Source: Sediminibacterium sp. (GTDB lineage Bacteria; Bacteroidota; Bacteroidia; Chitinophagales; Chitinophagaceae). Taken from it: DNA of 64,000 nucleotides. Below, piece after piece: positions 26,975-36,463 of the stretch. The translations under genes and the position numbers were made by a program. Positions within the stretch are counted from its first letter, which is position 1; each line of letters opens with the position of its first letter. Where the stretch lies: contig JAEUVE010000021.1 in assembly GCA_016786865.1 (NCBI GenBank), positions 115,993 to 179,992 on the forward strand. The letters are read 5' to 3'. The notes beneath the pieces are model-generated. The model had not been told where the DNA came from and made no database searches. It worked only from the letters and a program-made list of their open reading frames with translations.

Positions 26975-29900
26975 ATGTCTAACCCACGCGCCAACAAAGG
27001 CTTGCAGTTCAGCCGCCGCTTCACCAAAGATGGTGTAAGCCCCTTCGATATGTTCGAGTACGATTATCGCGACAGCGTAATCAAAAACCCCAACGGGGAA
27101 AAAGTATTCGAAATGAATAATGTAGAGGTTCCCAAACAGTGGAGCCAGATTGCTACAGATATTCTAGCTCAGAAGTATTTCCGTAAAGCAGGTGTTCCAC
27201 AACCGGATGGTTCACTCGGCAGAGAAACCAGCGTTAAGCAGGTTGCTCACCGTATGGCACATTGCTGGAGAGTATGGGGCGAGCGTTATGGCTATTTCGC
27301 TTCTAAAAAAGATGCACAGATATTTTACGATGAGTTAACCTACAGCATCCTGAATCAGGCATGCGTACCCAACTCACCTCAATGGTTCAATACCGGCCTG
27401 CACGAAGTGTATGGCATTACCGGTAAACCACAGGGTCACTATTATGTAGATCCCAAAGATGGTAAGCTGAAAAAATCCACCAATGCATACGAGCGTCCAC
27501 AGCCGCATGCCTGCTTTATCCTCAGTGTAAACGACGACCTGGTGAACGAAGGCGGTATCATGGATCTCTGGACCCGTGAGGCACGGATCTTTAAATATGG
27601 TTCCGGCGTGGGAACCAATTTTTCCCAGATCCGTGGCGGTGGTGAGAAACTGAGCGGAGGTGGTACCTCCAGCGGGTTGATGAGTTTCCTGAAAATTGGT
27701 GACCGTGCTGCCGGCGCCATTAAAAGTGGTGGTACAACCAGAAGAGCTGCCAAAATGGTTTGCCTCGACCTGGATCACCCGGAGATCATGGAATTCATCA
27801 ACTGGAAAGTAGAAGAAGAAAAGAAAGTAGCTGCGCTTGTACAGGCAGGTTACGACAGCGGATACGAAGGCGAAGCTTATGCAACTGTGTCCGGACAGAA
27901 TTCCAACAACTCTGTTCGTATTCCGAATGAGTTTTTCAGGGTACTGGAAGCTGGCGGAGACTGGGAACTGAAAGCCAGAACCGATGGCCGTGTGATGAAG
28001 AAAATTCCTGCGTCCAAAGTATGGGAACAAATTTCCTATGCAGCATGGCGCTGTGCGGATCCCGGTACACAATACGATACCACCATCAACGAGTGGCATA
28101 CCTGTCCTAAAGGTGGCCGCATCAATGCGTCTAACCCATGTTCCGAATACATGTTCTTAGACAATACGGCCTGTAACCTGGCATCCATCAACCTCCGTAA
28201 GTTTCACAACGATGAAACCAACGTATTTGATGTAGAAGGTTTTGAATACACAACCCGTTTGTGGACCACAGTACTGGAAATTTCCGTACTGATGGCACAG
28301 TTCCCATCCAAAGAAGTAGCACAGTTGTCTTACGATTACAGAACCCTGGGTCTTGGCTTTGCGAACCTTGGTTCCATGCTGATGGTAAGTGGTATTTCTT
28401 ACGATAGTGAAGAAGCCCGTGGTATTGCAGGAGCGATCTCTGCAATCATGACCGGTATCGCATACAAAACATCTGCAGAAATGGCTTCCTTCCTCGGTGC
28501 TTTCGATAAGTACGAAGAGAATAAGGAAGATATGCTTCGCGTAATGCGCAACCACCGTGCTGCTGCATACGATGCAACAGATGCCTATGTTGGCCTGGAA
28601 ATCAAGCCACAGGGGATCAAGGCGCAATATTGTCCGGATTACCTGCTGAAAGCAGCAACCAAAGCATGGGATGATGCCGTTCAACTGGGTGAACAATATG
28701 GTTACCGCAACGCACAAACTACCGTAATTGCTCCTACCGGTACCATTGGTCTGGTAATGGATTGCGATACCACTGGTGTTGAACCGGATTTTGCCCTGGT
28801 GAAGTTCAAGAAACTGAGCGGTGGTGGTTACTTCAAAATCATCAACCAGTCTGTGCCACAGGCGCTGAAAAACCTGGGATACAGCGAGCAGGAAGCAACG
28901 GCGATCGAGCAATATGCCGTGGGTGCTGCCAGCTTCGAAAATGCACCGTTCATCAACAACGCCAGCCTGGCTGCCTTAGGCTTTACCGCAGCAGAAATTG
29001 AAAAACTGAATGGCGCTGCCCGTTCTGCTTTTGAAATCGGGTTCATCTTCAACCGCTTTACATTGGGAGATGAATGTATGCAGCGTTTGGGCTTCACCGA
29101 ACCGGAATATTCCGACTGGAGCTTCAACCTGCTCGAAGCCCTGGGCTTTACCGAAGAACAGATTGATGCCGCCAACGACTATGTATGCGGAACCATGACG
29201 GTAGAAGGTGCACCATACCTGAAAGAAGCGCATCTGTCTGTATTTGATTGCGCCAATAAATGTGGTAAAAAAGGAGAGCGATACATTCATGCATATGGTC
29301 ATATCCGCATGATGGCTGCCTGTCAGCCATTCCTGAGCGGTGCGATCTCCAAAACCATCAACCTGCCGCACGAAGCTACTGTAGAAGAAATTGCAGATTG
29401 CTATATGCTGAGCTGGAAGCTGGGTCTGAAAGCCAATGCACTTTATCGCGACGGATCTAAACTCAGCCAGCCGTTGAGCAATAAGTCTGAGAAGAAGAAA
29501 AAGACCGAAGAAGCAGAAGAAACCACAGCAGCAGAACTTACTCCGGAAGCAGAAGCCATTGGATCAAATATTGTTGATCTCAGCAAGCTGACCGTAGATG
29601 AACTGCTCGAAGAAGTACAGAAGCGCATGACTGCGTCTACCGATACCAAACTGAAGCGCCAGCTCTCCCGTATTGTGGAGAAGAAATCGCTTCCTTCCAA
29701 GCGTCGCGGGTTTACCCAAAAAGCCAAGATCGGTGGTCAGGTGATCTTCCTGCGCACCGGAGAATATGCAGATGGTACATTGGGAGAAATCTTCATTGAT
29801 CTGGCGAAGGAAGGTTCTACCCTCCGCAGCTTCATGAACTGTTTTGCCATTGCCATTTCCGTTGGCCTGCAATACGGTGTGCCGCTCGAAGAGTTTGTAG

Positions 29901-30346
29901 AGAAGTTTGTATTCACCAAGTTTGAGCCATCCGGTATGGTAGATCATCCGAATATCAAAACAACCACCTCACTGGTAGACTTCGTGTTCCGCGCTCTGGC
30001 ATACGAATACCTCGACAGAACCGACCTGGTTCACGTGCTCGACAGACCACAGGTAGACAACCTGGGCGACGATGATGAGGAGGCTACTTTCCTGGGAAAG
30101 CCTGAGCTGAGCAGTATTCGCGTTACTGCTCCATCTGCCAACGCTACGCCTGCAGCGGCTCCTGCATCTACCAAGTTGCAGCGTGCAGCAACGGTGAAGG
30201 CCGATACCGGAATGGATGCGGTAAACGCACACGCTAAAGGAATGCAGAGTGATGCACCTGCGTGCAGCACCTGTGGTCACCTGACCATCCGCAGCGGAAC
30301 CTGTTATAAATGTTTGAACTGCGGCACCAGCATGGGATGCAGTTAG
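26975..30346 (+). CDS. nrdJ: Adenosylcobalamin-dependent (class II) ribonucleotide reductase
   Basis: Protein of 1123 residues. The N-terminal reductase core has ACVPNSPQWFNTGL, the loop SGVGTNFSQIRGGGEKLSGGG, the active-site NPCSEYMFLDNTACNLASINL and the substrate loop VIAPTGTIGL. A middle stretch of repeated short helices (QALKNLGYSEQEATAIEQY and similar) is the insertion typical of long B12-type NrdJ. Then come a charged low-complexity linker (about residues 835-865), a TSCPD domain (FLRTGEYADGTLGEIFIDL...SFMNCFAIAISVGLQYGVPLEEF) and a cysteine-rich tail (CSTCGHLTIRSGTCYKCLNCG...GCS) that regenerates the active-site disulfide. It makes dNTP precursors independently of oxygen but needs coenzyme B12. 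Monocistronic with its own terminator. Confidence 0.96.
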   Translation: MSNPRANKGLQFSRRFTKDGVSPFDMFEYDYRDSVIKNPNGEKVFEMNNVEVPKQWSQIATDILAQKYFRKAGVPQPDGSLGRETSVKQVAHRMAHCWRVWGERYGYFASKKDAQIFYDELTYSILNQACVPNSPQWFNTGLHEVYGITGKPQGHYYVDPKDGKLKKSTNAYERPQPHACFILSVNDDLVNEGGIMDLWTREARIFKYGSGVGTNFSQIRGGGEKLSGGGTSSGLMSFLKIGDRAAGAIKSGGTTRRAAKMVCLDLDHPEIMEFINWKVEEEKKVAALVQAGYDSGYEGEAYATVSGQNSNNSVRIPNEFFRVLEAGGDWELKARTDGRVMKKIPASKVWEQISYAAWRCADPGTQYDTTINEWHTCPKGGRINASNPCSEYMFLDNTACNLASINLRKFHNDETNVFDVEGFEYTTRLWTTVLEISVLMAQFPSKEVAQLSYDYRTLGLGFANLGSMLMVSGISYDSEEARGIAGAISAIMTGIAYKTSAEMASFLGAFDKYEENKEDMLRVMRNHRAAAYDATDAYVGLEIKPQGIKAQYCPDYLLKAATKAWDDAVQLGEQYGYRNAQTTVIAPTGTIGLVMDCDTTGVEPDFALVKFKKLSGGGYFKIINQSVPQALKNLGYSEQEATAIEQYAVGAASFENAPFINNASLAALGFTAAEIEKLNGAARSAFEIGFIFNRFTLGDECMQRLGFTEPEYSDWSFNLLEALGFTEEQIDAANDYVCGTMTVEGAPYLKEAHLSVFDCANKCGKKGERYIHAYGHIRMMAACQPFLSGAISKTINLPHEATVEEIADCYMLSWKLGLKANALYRDGSKLSQPLSNKSEKKKKTEEAEETTAAELTPEAEAIGSNIVDLSKLTVDELLEEVQKRMTASTDTKLKRQLSRIVEKKSLPSKRRGFTQKAKIGGQVIFLRTGEYADGTLGEIFIDLAKEGSTLRSFMNCFAIAISVGLQYGVPLEEFVEKFVFTKFEPSGMVDHPNIKTTTSLVDFVFRALAYEYLDRTDLVHVLDRPQVDNLGDDDEEATFLGKPELSSIRVTAPSANATPAAAPASTKLQRAATVKADTGMDAVNAHAKGMQSDAPACSTCGHLTIRSGTCYKCLNCGTSMGCS

Positions 30347-30376
30347 TGTTTATAGTTAATAATCCTTGCCACTGAT

Positions 30377-30412
30377 AAAATATCCTCCAGTACACCGGAG
30401 GATATTTTTTTT
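30377..30412 (+). terminator. Intrinsic terminator after nrdJ
   Basis: Stem AAAATATCCTCC (30377-30388) pairs with GGAGGATATTTT (30397-30408) around an 8-nt loop and runs into eight or more T, 30 bp after the nrdJ stop. Confidence 0.92.
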
Positions 30413-30463
30413 GTGCATTCAGTTAATGCTTATATTGAAATCTATTTAGAAAACAGATGCCAT

Positions 30464-32203
30464 ATGGGAGATTTTCAGATCAAGAAACAAACCAAAAAAT
30501 ACGATGCCATCATTGTGGGTTCCGGCGCGGGCGGAGGCATGGCCGCATACACACTGGCCAATGCAGGATTGAAAGTTTGTCTGCTGGAAGCAGGCGCAGA
30601 TTATGATCCGGCCATCAATTCTTCTCAGTTAAAAAATCCATGGGATTCTCCCAGAAGAGGCGCCAGTACCAAGTTTAGGCCCTTTGGTGATTTCGACGGA
30701 TGTTACTGGGGATGGGAGATAGACGGAGAGCCTTACACACAGGCTCCTGGCAGTGAAAAATTTGAATGGTGGAGAGCGCGCATGATGGGTGGCCGTACCA
30801 ATCACTGGGGCAGGATATCGCTGCGATTTGGTCCCAAAGATTTCAAGAGGAGAAGCATTGATGGTTTGGGAGACGACTGGCCAATTGGTTACGAAGATGT
30901 AAAACCTTATTACGATAAAATTGATCGGTTGATTGGTGTATTTGGCAGCAACGAAGGATTGGAGAATGATCCCGACGGAATTTTTCTTCCGCCTCCCAAG
31001 CCGCGTTTGCACGAACTGATGATTAAGAAATCTGCTACCGGTCTCGGCATTCCGGTAATTCCATCGCGCCTGTCTATCCTTACCAAAAAAATCAACGACG
31101 ACCGGGGCGCCTGTTTTTTCTGTGCACAGTGCGGCAGAAGTTGTAAAGTATACGGAGATTTTTCATCCGGATCCGTGCTGGTAAAGCCTGCGCTCAAAAC
31201 CGGAAATGTAGATGTGATTACCCAGGCCATGGCCCGGGAAGTAATCACCAACGACGAAGGACTGGCAACTGGTGTATCCTATGTAAACAAGCGCGACATG
31301 CTGGAATACCAGGTGAGTGGCCGCGTAGTGATCCTGGCAGCAAGTACCTGTGAAACAGCACGTTTGCTCCTTAATTCCAAGTCCAGAAGACATCCGAACG
31401 GACTGGCCAATGAAAGCAATGTAGTAGGAAAGTACCTGCACGATTCTACCGGGGCAGCCATGGGTGGTGTACTGCCAGAGCTGTTTGGCAGAAAGCGCTA
31501 CAACGAAGATGGTGTAGGTGGTATGCACGTGTATACTCCCTGGTGGCTCGACAATAAAAAACTGGATTTCCCCCGCGGATATCACATAGAATACTGGGGT
31601 GGTATGGGCCAGCCCGCCTATGGTTTTGGAATGGGTATACAAGGACAGAACGGCAAGTTCCAGGTAAACGGTAAAACCAAGGATGCCGGAGGATATGGAG
31701 CCTCATTGAAAGAAGATGTACGTTTCTTCTACGGTGCTGGCGTTGGTATGGCCGGCAGGGGAGAGTCTGTTCCGAACATCAACAACTATTGCGAGATCGA
31801 TCCGAATGTGGTGGATAAATATGGTATTCCAGTATTGCGTTTTCATACCAAGAATTCCGACTATGAAATCAAGCAGGCTAAGCACATGAAGGAAACCTTT
31901 AAGGAAATCATGCACAATATGGGCGCCATCATTACATGGGGTGATGACGATGCATCCAACAATTATGGTTTATCCAATCCGGGCAACATCATTCATGAAG
32001 CAGGTACGGTAAGAATGGGTAACGATAAAAAAACATCTGCCCTCAACAAATGGAGTCAGGCACACGATTGTAAAACCCTGTTTTGTGTAGACGGAAGCCA
32101 GTTTACTTCACAGGCCGATAAGAATATTACCTGGACCATTCTGGCACTCAGCATGCGCGCCAGCGAGTACATCATAGATCAAATGAAAAAACAAAACTTA
32201 TAA
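30464..32203 (+). CDS. GMC-family FAD-dependent oxidoreductase (large subunit of a sugar/alcohol dehydrogenase)
   Basis: Protein of 579 residues from the ATG at 30464; an ORF start at 30413 lies against the preceding terminator and is rejected. The Rossmann FAD motif is VGSGAGGGMAAYTLANAGLKVCLLEAG. GGRTNHWGRISLRFG and the C-terminal HEAGTVRMG and VDGSQF...NITWTILALSMRASE match the GMC C-terminal domain, including the His-containing active-site stretch. A CxxC-x3-C pattern in CFFCAQCGRSCK is notable. The small partner (gluconate 2-dehydrogenase subunit 3 type) follows one base after the stop. The usual cytochrome c subunit is not adjacent. Substrate unknown. Confidence 0.92.
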   Translation: MGDFQIKKQTKKYDAIIVGSGAGGGMAAYTLANAGLKVCLLEAGADYDPAINSSQLKNPWDSPRRGASTKFRPFGDFDGCYWGWEIDGEPYTQAPGSEKFEWWRARMMGGRTNHWGRISLRFGPKDFKRRSIDGLGDDWPIGYEDVKPYYDKIDRLIGVFGSNEGLENDPDGIFLPPPKPRLHELMIKKSATGLGIPVIPSRLSILTKKINDDRGACFFCAQCGRSCKVYGDFSSGSVLVKPALKTGNVDVITQAMAREVITNDEGLATGVSYVNKRDMLEYQVSGRVVILAASTCETARLLLNSKSRRHPNGLANESNVVGKYLHDSTGAAMGGVLPELFGRKRYNEDGVGGMHVYTPWWLDNKKLDFPRGYHIEYWGGMGQPAYGFGMGIQGQNGKFQVNGKTKDAGGYGASLKEDVRFFYGAGVGMAGRGESVPNINNYCEIDPNVVDKYGIPVLRFHTKNSDYEIKQAKHMKETFKEIMHNMGAIITWGDDDASNNYGLSNPGNIIHEAGTVRMGNDKKTSALNKWSQAHDCKTLFCVDGSQFTSQADKNITWTILALSMRASEYIIDQMKKQNL

Positions 32204-32204
32204 G

Positions 32205-32870
32205 ATGGACAGGAGAAAATCAATCAAGGCACTGATGATCGGCGCAGTTGGCGCCGGTGTAATGGTGGAAGCCTGTAAAAGTGCCGATAAGAAAGCCATC
32301 GCAGCTTCTGCAGACGTAACCCTCGAAGACCGGATGCAGGAAGAAAAAGATTACCTGGCCAAACTGGCTAAAGAAGAGCCCTTCTTTGACGCGCACGAAA
32401 TGGCTACCATCACGGTATTGGGAGATATTATTATTCCCAAGGATGAAGTGAGTGGAAGCGCCAGCGATGCCAAAGTGCCTGAGTTCATTGCCTTTATTGT
32501 AAAAGACATGCCATCACACCAAACCCCGCTGCGGGGCGGACTGCGTTGGCTGGATCTCCACAGCTATAAGCGTTTTGAAAAAGCATTTATAAACTGTGAT
32601 CCAAAGCAGCAGATTGCCATTGTAGACGAAATTGCCTACCCGGAAAAAGCAAAGCCCGAAGTAAAACAGGGAGTAGCTTTCTTCAACCTCATGCGCGATC
32701 TGGTGGTTACCGGTTTTTATACCGCCGAGATTGGCGTAAAGGACCTGGGATATATGGGCAATACGCCCAACCAGTGGAATGGGGTTCCCGATGATGTATT
32801 GAAACAATACAACCTGGCCTATACAGAAAAGGAATTGAAGGAATGCGTCAGCTTCGATAAGGAAGCATAG
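32205..32870 (+). CDS. Gluconate 2-dehydrogenase subunit 3 family protein, Tat-type lipoprotein signal
   Basis: Protein of 221 residues. The N-terminus RRKSIKALMIGAVGAG looks like a twin-arginine signal followed by a lipobox-like VEAC. The body contains the DIIIPKDEVSGSASDAKVPEFI string, the LRGGLRWLDLHSYKRF region and VAFFNLMRDLVVTGFYT that define the small subunit of GMC-type periplasmic dehydrogenases. It would carry the FAD subunit across the membrane by hitch-hiking, as in known gluconate/sorbitol dehydrogenases. Gene starts 2 bp after the GMC stop. Confidence 0.92.
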   Translation: MDRRKSIKALMIGAVGAGVMVEACKSADKKAIAASADVTLEDRMQEEKDYLAKLAKEEPFFDAHEMATITVLGDIIIPKDEVSGSASDAKVPEFIAFIVKDMPSHQTPLRGGLRWLDLHSYKRFEKAFINCDPKQQIAIVDEIAYPEKAKPEVKQGVAFFNLMRDLVVTGFYTAEIGVKDLGYMGNTPNQWNGVPDDVLKQYNLAYTEKELKECVSFDKEA

Positions 32871-32876
32871 CAAAAC

Positions 32877-34121
32877 TTATCGTTTTGCAGAACGGTATGC
32901 AGCCAGTCTTTTGTTGTAGGGGTCCAGTTTTTCAGCCTCGTCAAAACAGGCTGCAGCTGTATCCTCCTGCTTTAGTTCACTGTGTGCAATTCCCTTTGTA
33001 ATCAGGATGTCGGCCCTGATAGCAGCATTGTCGGGATTCATCAATAAGGATATCCCGCAATCATTCGCAGCCAGCGCATAACTTTTTTTACCGAGGAATA
33101 AAAGTGCCCGCTGGTGATAGGCTTCGGGAAATACCGGCCTTAGATAAATGGCATCCTGTATTAAACTAAGCGCAGAGTCGTATTGTTGCCGCTTCATCAG
33201 CACTTTGGCAAGGTTCAAACGAAGTATCCCAATATAGGGTTCCAGGATCAAGGCTTCCGAACAGTATTGTTCCGCTTGCTGGTATTGCTGCAGCTGCAGG
33301 TAAACCAGTCCTTTTTCGCTGATGGCCTCTGCATAGCCCGGAACCTTATTCAGGGCTTTATTGATCAGGGCCAGTTTCTCGTCTGAGTTGTTTGTATTTC
33401 TCGCAGCCATCAGCGCTTCATAAGCAATCTCTTTTTTATCCGCATCATTTTCCAGCAACAGCGATACCCATATATTGTTTCCTGCCGCACTATTCCATCC
33501 CCTAGATACAGCAGCATATCTTTTAGACTTAACCGGGTGGGTAGGTGGTCCATCGGTTTCGTTTAAAAAACTGAATATGGATGCGGCTTCGTTTTCCTTT
33601 GCTCCCAGCTTCTGCATAATAAATCCGGCAAATTCATCCGCTTCAATTTCCTTGTCTGGCCGGCTGCCAATGCCATCTAACGAGTGGCCGTTAAAGTGAT
33701 GTCCCAGTTCATGGGCCAGTACTCCCGTAACAAACCATTTGTTGTTGGTTTTCTTCTGGAAGTTCTCGAGGAACTGCCGGTCGAATTGTATAAACCGGTC
33801 CTGTCCGGTTTCATTGTTGAAGCAAACCGCTGCACAGTTGTTGAAATTTTGTAGGGCCACCAGCCGGAACCGGTTGCGCAATCCTACAACAGAAGTGATG
33901 CGGCTAACCAGGTCCGACATCCATTTTTCAGCATGCTCATCTGTAACGGATGCAGCTGAAACCGGTTGGTAATCGGCAGTGCTGCCAAAGAAATTGCAGG
34001 CAAAGCTGATTGTATGCCGCAGATCTTTTTGTACGATTGGTTTTACCAAAGGTTTATTCTGCGTTGTTCCTGCCAGACTTAAGAGCAGCAGGCTGCAACT
34101 GGTGATTGTTTTGAAGATCAT
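32877..34121 (-). CDS. M48-family metalloprotease with C-terminal TPR repeats
   Basis: Protein of 414 residues with an N-terminal signal (LLLLSLAGTTQ). The catalytic zinc motif is HELGHH in VTGVLAHELGHHFNGH, with a downstream Glu in KEIEADEFAGF, as in M48 peptidases. Residues about 235-410 consist of four to five TPR units (LALINKALNKVPGYAEAISEKGLVYLQLQQYQQAEQY and similar). The BepA family in proteobacteria has the same protease-TPR architecture and acts on outer-membrane proteins; equivalence is inferred. Convergent with the small-subunit gene (6 bp gap). Confidence 0.88.
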   Translation of the reverse strand: MIFKTITSCSLLLLSLAGTTQNKPLVKPIVQKDLRHTISFACNFFGSTADYQPVSAASVTDEHAEKWMSDLVSRITSVVGLRNRFRLVALQNFNNCAAVCFNNETGQDRFIQFDRQFLENFQKKTNNKWFVTGVLAHELGHHFNGHSLDGIGSRPDKEIEADEFAGFIMQKLGAKENEAASIFSFLNETDGPPTHPVKSKRYAAVSRGWNSAAGNNIWVSLLLENDADKKEIAYEALMAARNTNNSDEKLALINKALNKVPGYAEAISEKGLVYLQLQQYQQAEQYCSEALILEPYIGILRLNLAKVLMKRQQYDSALSLIQDAIYLRPVFPEAYHQRALLFLGKKSYALAANDCGISLLMNPDNAAIRADILITKGIAHSELKQEDTAAACFDEAEKLDPYNKRLAAYRSAKR

Positions 34122-34151
34122 GCTGTAAAACTATCCAGGACTGTAAAACGG

Positions 34152-34175
34152 CATATACCTTCTCAACGGTATATG
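34152..34175. promoter_or_regulatory. Perfect 8-bp inverted repeat in a divergent intergenic region
   Basis: CATATACC (34152-34159) and GGTATATG (34168-34175) flank an 8-bp loop, with an A-tract after it. It is the only notable structure in the 97 bp between the divergent M48/TPR and WG-repeat genes, so it may be an operator shared by both. Confidence 0.4.
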
Positions 34176-34218
34176 AAAAAAAACGGGGTAAACTATTTTC
34201 GGATTCAGATTGGATGTT

Positions 34219-35370
34219 ATGCATTTGTTTTTGAACAGGTTTCTTCTTGTTTTTTTTATACTCGCCGTTTTTTCCTGCAAGGAAGAATCGGATGCTCCTG
34301 TAATATCCGGGGAACGGAAGATCAGGCAGGAATACGAAGCCAAAAGGCTGTTGCTGGAGCAACGATATGGGTTCCGGATGCTCTATGAATTTTCTGAGGG
34401 GCTGGCCTGCTTTGAAACGGATAGTTCGGTGGGGGCCATCGACAGTTCGGGAAAATTTATCCTGGAGTTCAAAAACGCAACAGCGCTAAGCCCTTTCAGC
34501 CATGGGTTGGCCGTACTTACGCATAAGCACGCAGAAGAACGACGCTCGTTTGTAAACCGGCAGGGGAAAGTGGTTTTTAACGCATGGGAAAACGGATTGG
34601 TATACATGGACCCTATTGATGCTTACGGGTATTCATTTGTGACCGATCAAAAAGGAAACAGGGGATTGCTCGATACCGCTTTCCGGCTGGTATTTCCGCT
34701 GAAATACGAATACATCTATCCCTTGTCGTACAACCGATTTATAATTACAAAGGATTTTAAAACCGGTATTGCAGATCGTAGCGGAAAATGGGTGGTAGCT
34801 GCGCGGTTCGATGATATTGATGCTTTTACACCTGATGCTAAAATGTTCGCAAAAGAAAACGAACGCTGGGGTATTTACGATTCTACAGGAAAATTATTGC
34901 ATGCTTACGATTGCGATGGGATCCTGTATACAGGGGGATTGATCCTCTTGAATAAATGGAATACACCAAATGGTACATTGATGGCACTGGCAGATACAGC
35001 AGGTCGCATTGTAGTGCCTTATGGACGTTACAACGATTGCAGCAGTTCGCATGATGGACTCGCCATGGTGTACAAAAGGCTGGATCCGGTAAATGCAGCC
35101 ATACGCAACAAAGCCCTCCGCTTTGGTTATGTGGACTTAAACGGAAAAGAACGTATTCCTCTGCAATACGAGGATGCTTATTCTTTTCAGGACGGGCTGG
35201 CCAAGGTAAAGAAGAACGGGAAATGGGGTTATATCGATACATCCGGAAAAACGGTGATTGATCTGGTGTACGATCAGGCGGGGTTGTTCTACAATGGTTA
35301 TGCCAGGGTAGAACGCAACGGAACAACCGAAGTTATTGATCAGAAAGGTAAAGTATTGATTCAGTATTAA
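34219..35370 (+). CDS. WG-repeat lipoprotein
   Basis: Protein of 383 residues from the ATG at 34219. Lipoprotein signal with lipobox AVFSC. The body is a series of WG-type repeats ending with WGIYDSTGKLL, FGYVDLNGKERIPLQYEDAYSFQDGLAKV and WGYIDTSGKTVIDLVYDQ. Such repeats form beta structures probably used for binding. Periplasmic or surface exposed. It begins a plus-strand group with the DUF4349 and small membrane genes (5 bp gap, then 4-bp overlap). Confidence 0.85.
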   Translation: MHLFLNRFLLVFFILAVFSCKEESDAPVISGERKIRQEYEAKRLLLEQRYGFRMLYEFSEGLACFETDSSVGAIDSSGKFILEFKNATALSPFSHGLAVLTHKHAEERRSFVNRQGKVVFNAWENGLVYMDPIDAYGYSFVTDQKGNRGLLDTAFRLVFPLKYEYIYPLSYNRFIITKDFKTGIADRSGKWVVAARFDDIDAFTPDAKMFAKENERWGIYDSTGKLLHAYDCDGILYTGGLILLNKWNTPNGTLMALADTAGRIVVPYGRYNDCSSSHDGLAMVYKRLDPVNAAIRNKALRFGYVDLNGKERIPLQYEDAYSFQDGLAKVKKNGKWGYIDTSGKTVIDLVYDQAGLFYNGYARVERNGTTEVIDQKGKVLIQY

Positions 35371-35375
35371 GAGAC

Positions 35376-36245
35376 ATGATGAAGCATTGTATAATAGTAG
35401 CCGCTGTATTATGGATGTTTACTGCCTGTAAAGAGGCTGGTGGAAAAAATGCGGCAGCAGAATCCGGAACAGCCTCTATCGAAAATGCAGCCGCCGCCGA
35501 TTCGGTGGAAACACAAATAGCAGCACTGTCGGATGGCAAACCCGCCAACAGAAAATTTATTCGTACTGCAGAAGTAAACTTCAGGGTAAACGATGTGCAG
35601 CAGGTAGCTGCAAGGATTGAAGGAATGGTACATAGCGCTTCGGGCTTTCTGGTATATCAGCATCTCAGCAACCAGGTGAATCAGCAGTCGGTAACAGCGC
35701 TGAGTCGCGATTCTTCACTGGAAACCATTCAATATACCGTGCTTAATGAGATTACCGTCCGGGTGCCTGCAGCAAACTTCGATACAGTACTTCGGCAGAT
35801 CACGCAGCTGGCCGAGTTTCTCAACGATCAGGTTATTCAGTCGGATGATGTGTCTTTTCAGGTACTGAGCAATCATATGACTATTCGCAGAGTGGCATCC
35901 GGAACAAAAAAGCCAGGCCGCGGATCCGGTGAACTTTCCGGCTACCAGCAGGAAGAAGCAGATCGGGCCAAAGTAGACAATCTCTCGCTGGCCGATCGAA
36001 TGAAGTACAGTGATATCCGGCTGAAATTTACACAACGGCCTATGGTGAAGCACCAGGTTATAGCCAACGACAACAATACCCAAAAATACCAGCCCGGTTT
36101 TGGCCGTAAGTTTATGAATGCCGTGGTAGATGGCTGGTCCTTGGTGGAATGGCTTTTCCTGTTGCTCATCCAACTTTGGTCCTTGATACTGGGCGGCCTT
36201 CTTGCCTGGTTCCTTTATCGTAAATACAGAAAGCAAAGCAAATGA
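35376..36245 (+). CDS. DUF4349 lipoprotein
   Basis: Protein of 289 residues. Signal with lipobox FTAC, an Ala-rich linker, then the DUF4349 region (RKFIRTAEVNFRVNDVQQVAARIEGMVHSASGFL...ITVRVPAANFDTVLRQI) and a C-terminal membrane helix (about 255-280) followed by a basic tail. Both ends appear membrane-attached. Function unknown. Coupled with the next small gene by a 4-bp ATGA overlap. Confidence 0.85.
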   Translation: MMKHCIIVAAVLWMFTACKEAGGKNAAAESGTASIENAAAADSVETQIAALSDGKPANRKFIRTAEVNFRVNDVQQVAARIEGMVHSASGFLVYQHLSNQVNQQSVTALSRDSSLETIQYTVLNEITVRVPAANFDTVLRQITQLAEFLNDQVIQSDDVSFQVLSNHMTIRRVASGTKKPGRGSGELSGYQQEEADRAKVDNLSLADRMKYSDIRLKFTQRPMVKHQVIANDNNTQKYQPGFGRKFMNAVVDGWSLVEWLFLLLIQLWSLILGGLLAWFLYRKYRKQSK

Positions 36246-36454
36246 CAAATACCGAAAAACCCAAGCCGCCCTTGTATGAACGAAGGTGGGCAAGGATATT
36301 CACCTACGTAGTATATGTACTTGTAGCATTGGTTACTTATCTGCTGATTACAGATGACGCATCCATTACCTGGCACAAGGCACTGAGATTTTATGTGTTC
36401 AGTGTAGTATGGCTGACAACCTATTACAGCAGCCGGCCTAAAAAAACAGGTTGA
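36242..36454 (+). CDS. Small two-TM protein, unknown
   Basis: Protein of 70 residues with hydrophobic segments at about 20-38 and 46-62 and a basic tail. Its start overlaps the DUF4349 stop (ATGA), and there is no competing ORF with better support, so it is probably real. No family recognised. Confidence 0.65.
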   Translation: MTNTEKPKPPLYERRWARIFTYVVYVLVALVTYLLITDDASITWHKALRFYVFSVVWLTTYYSSRPKKTG

Positions 36455-36463
36455 TCAGACAGC

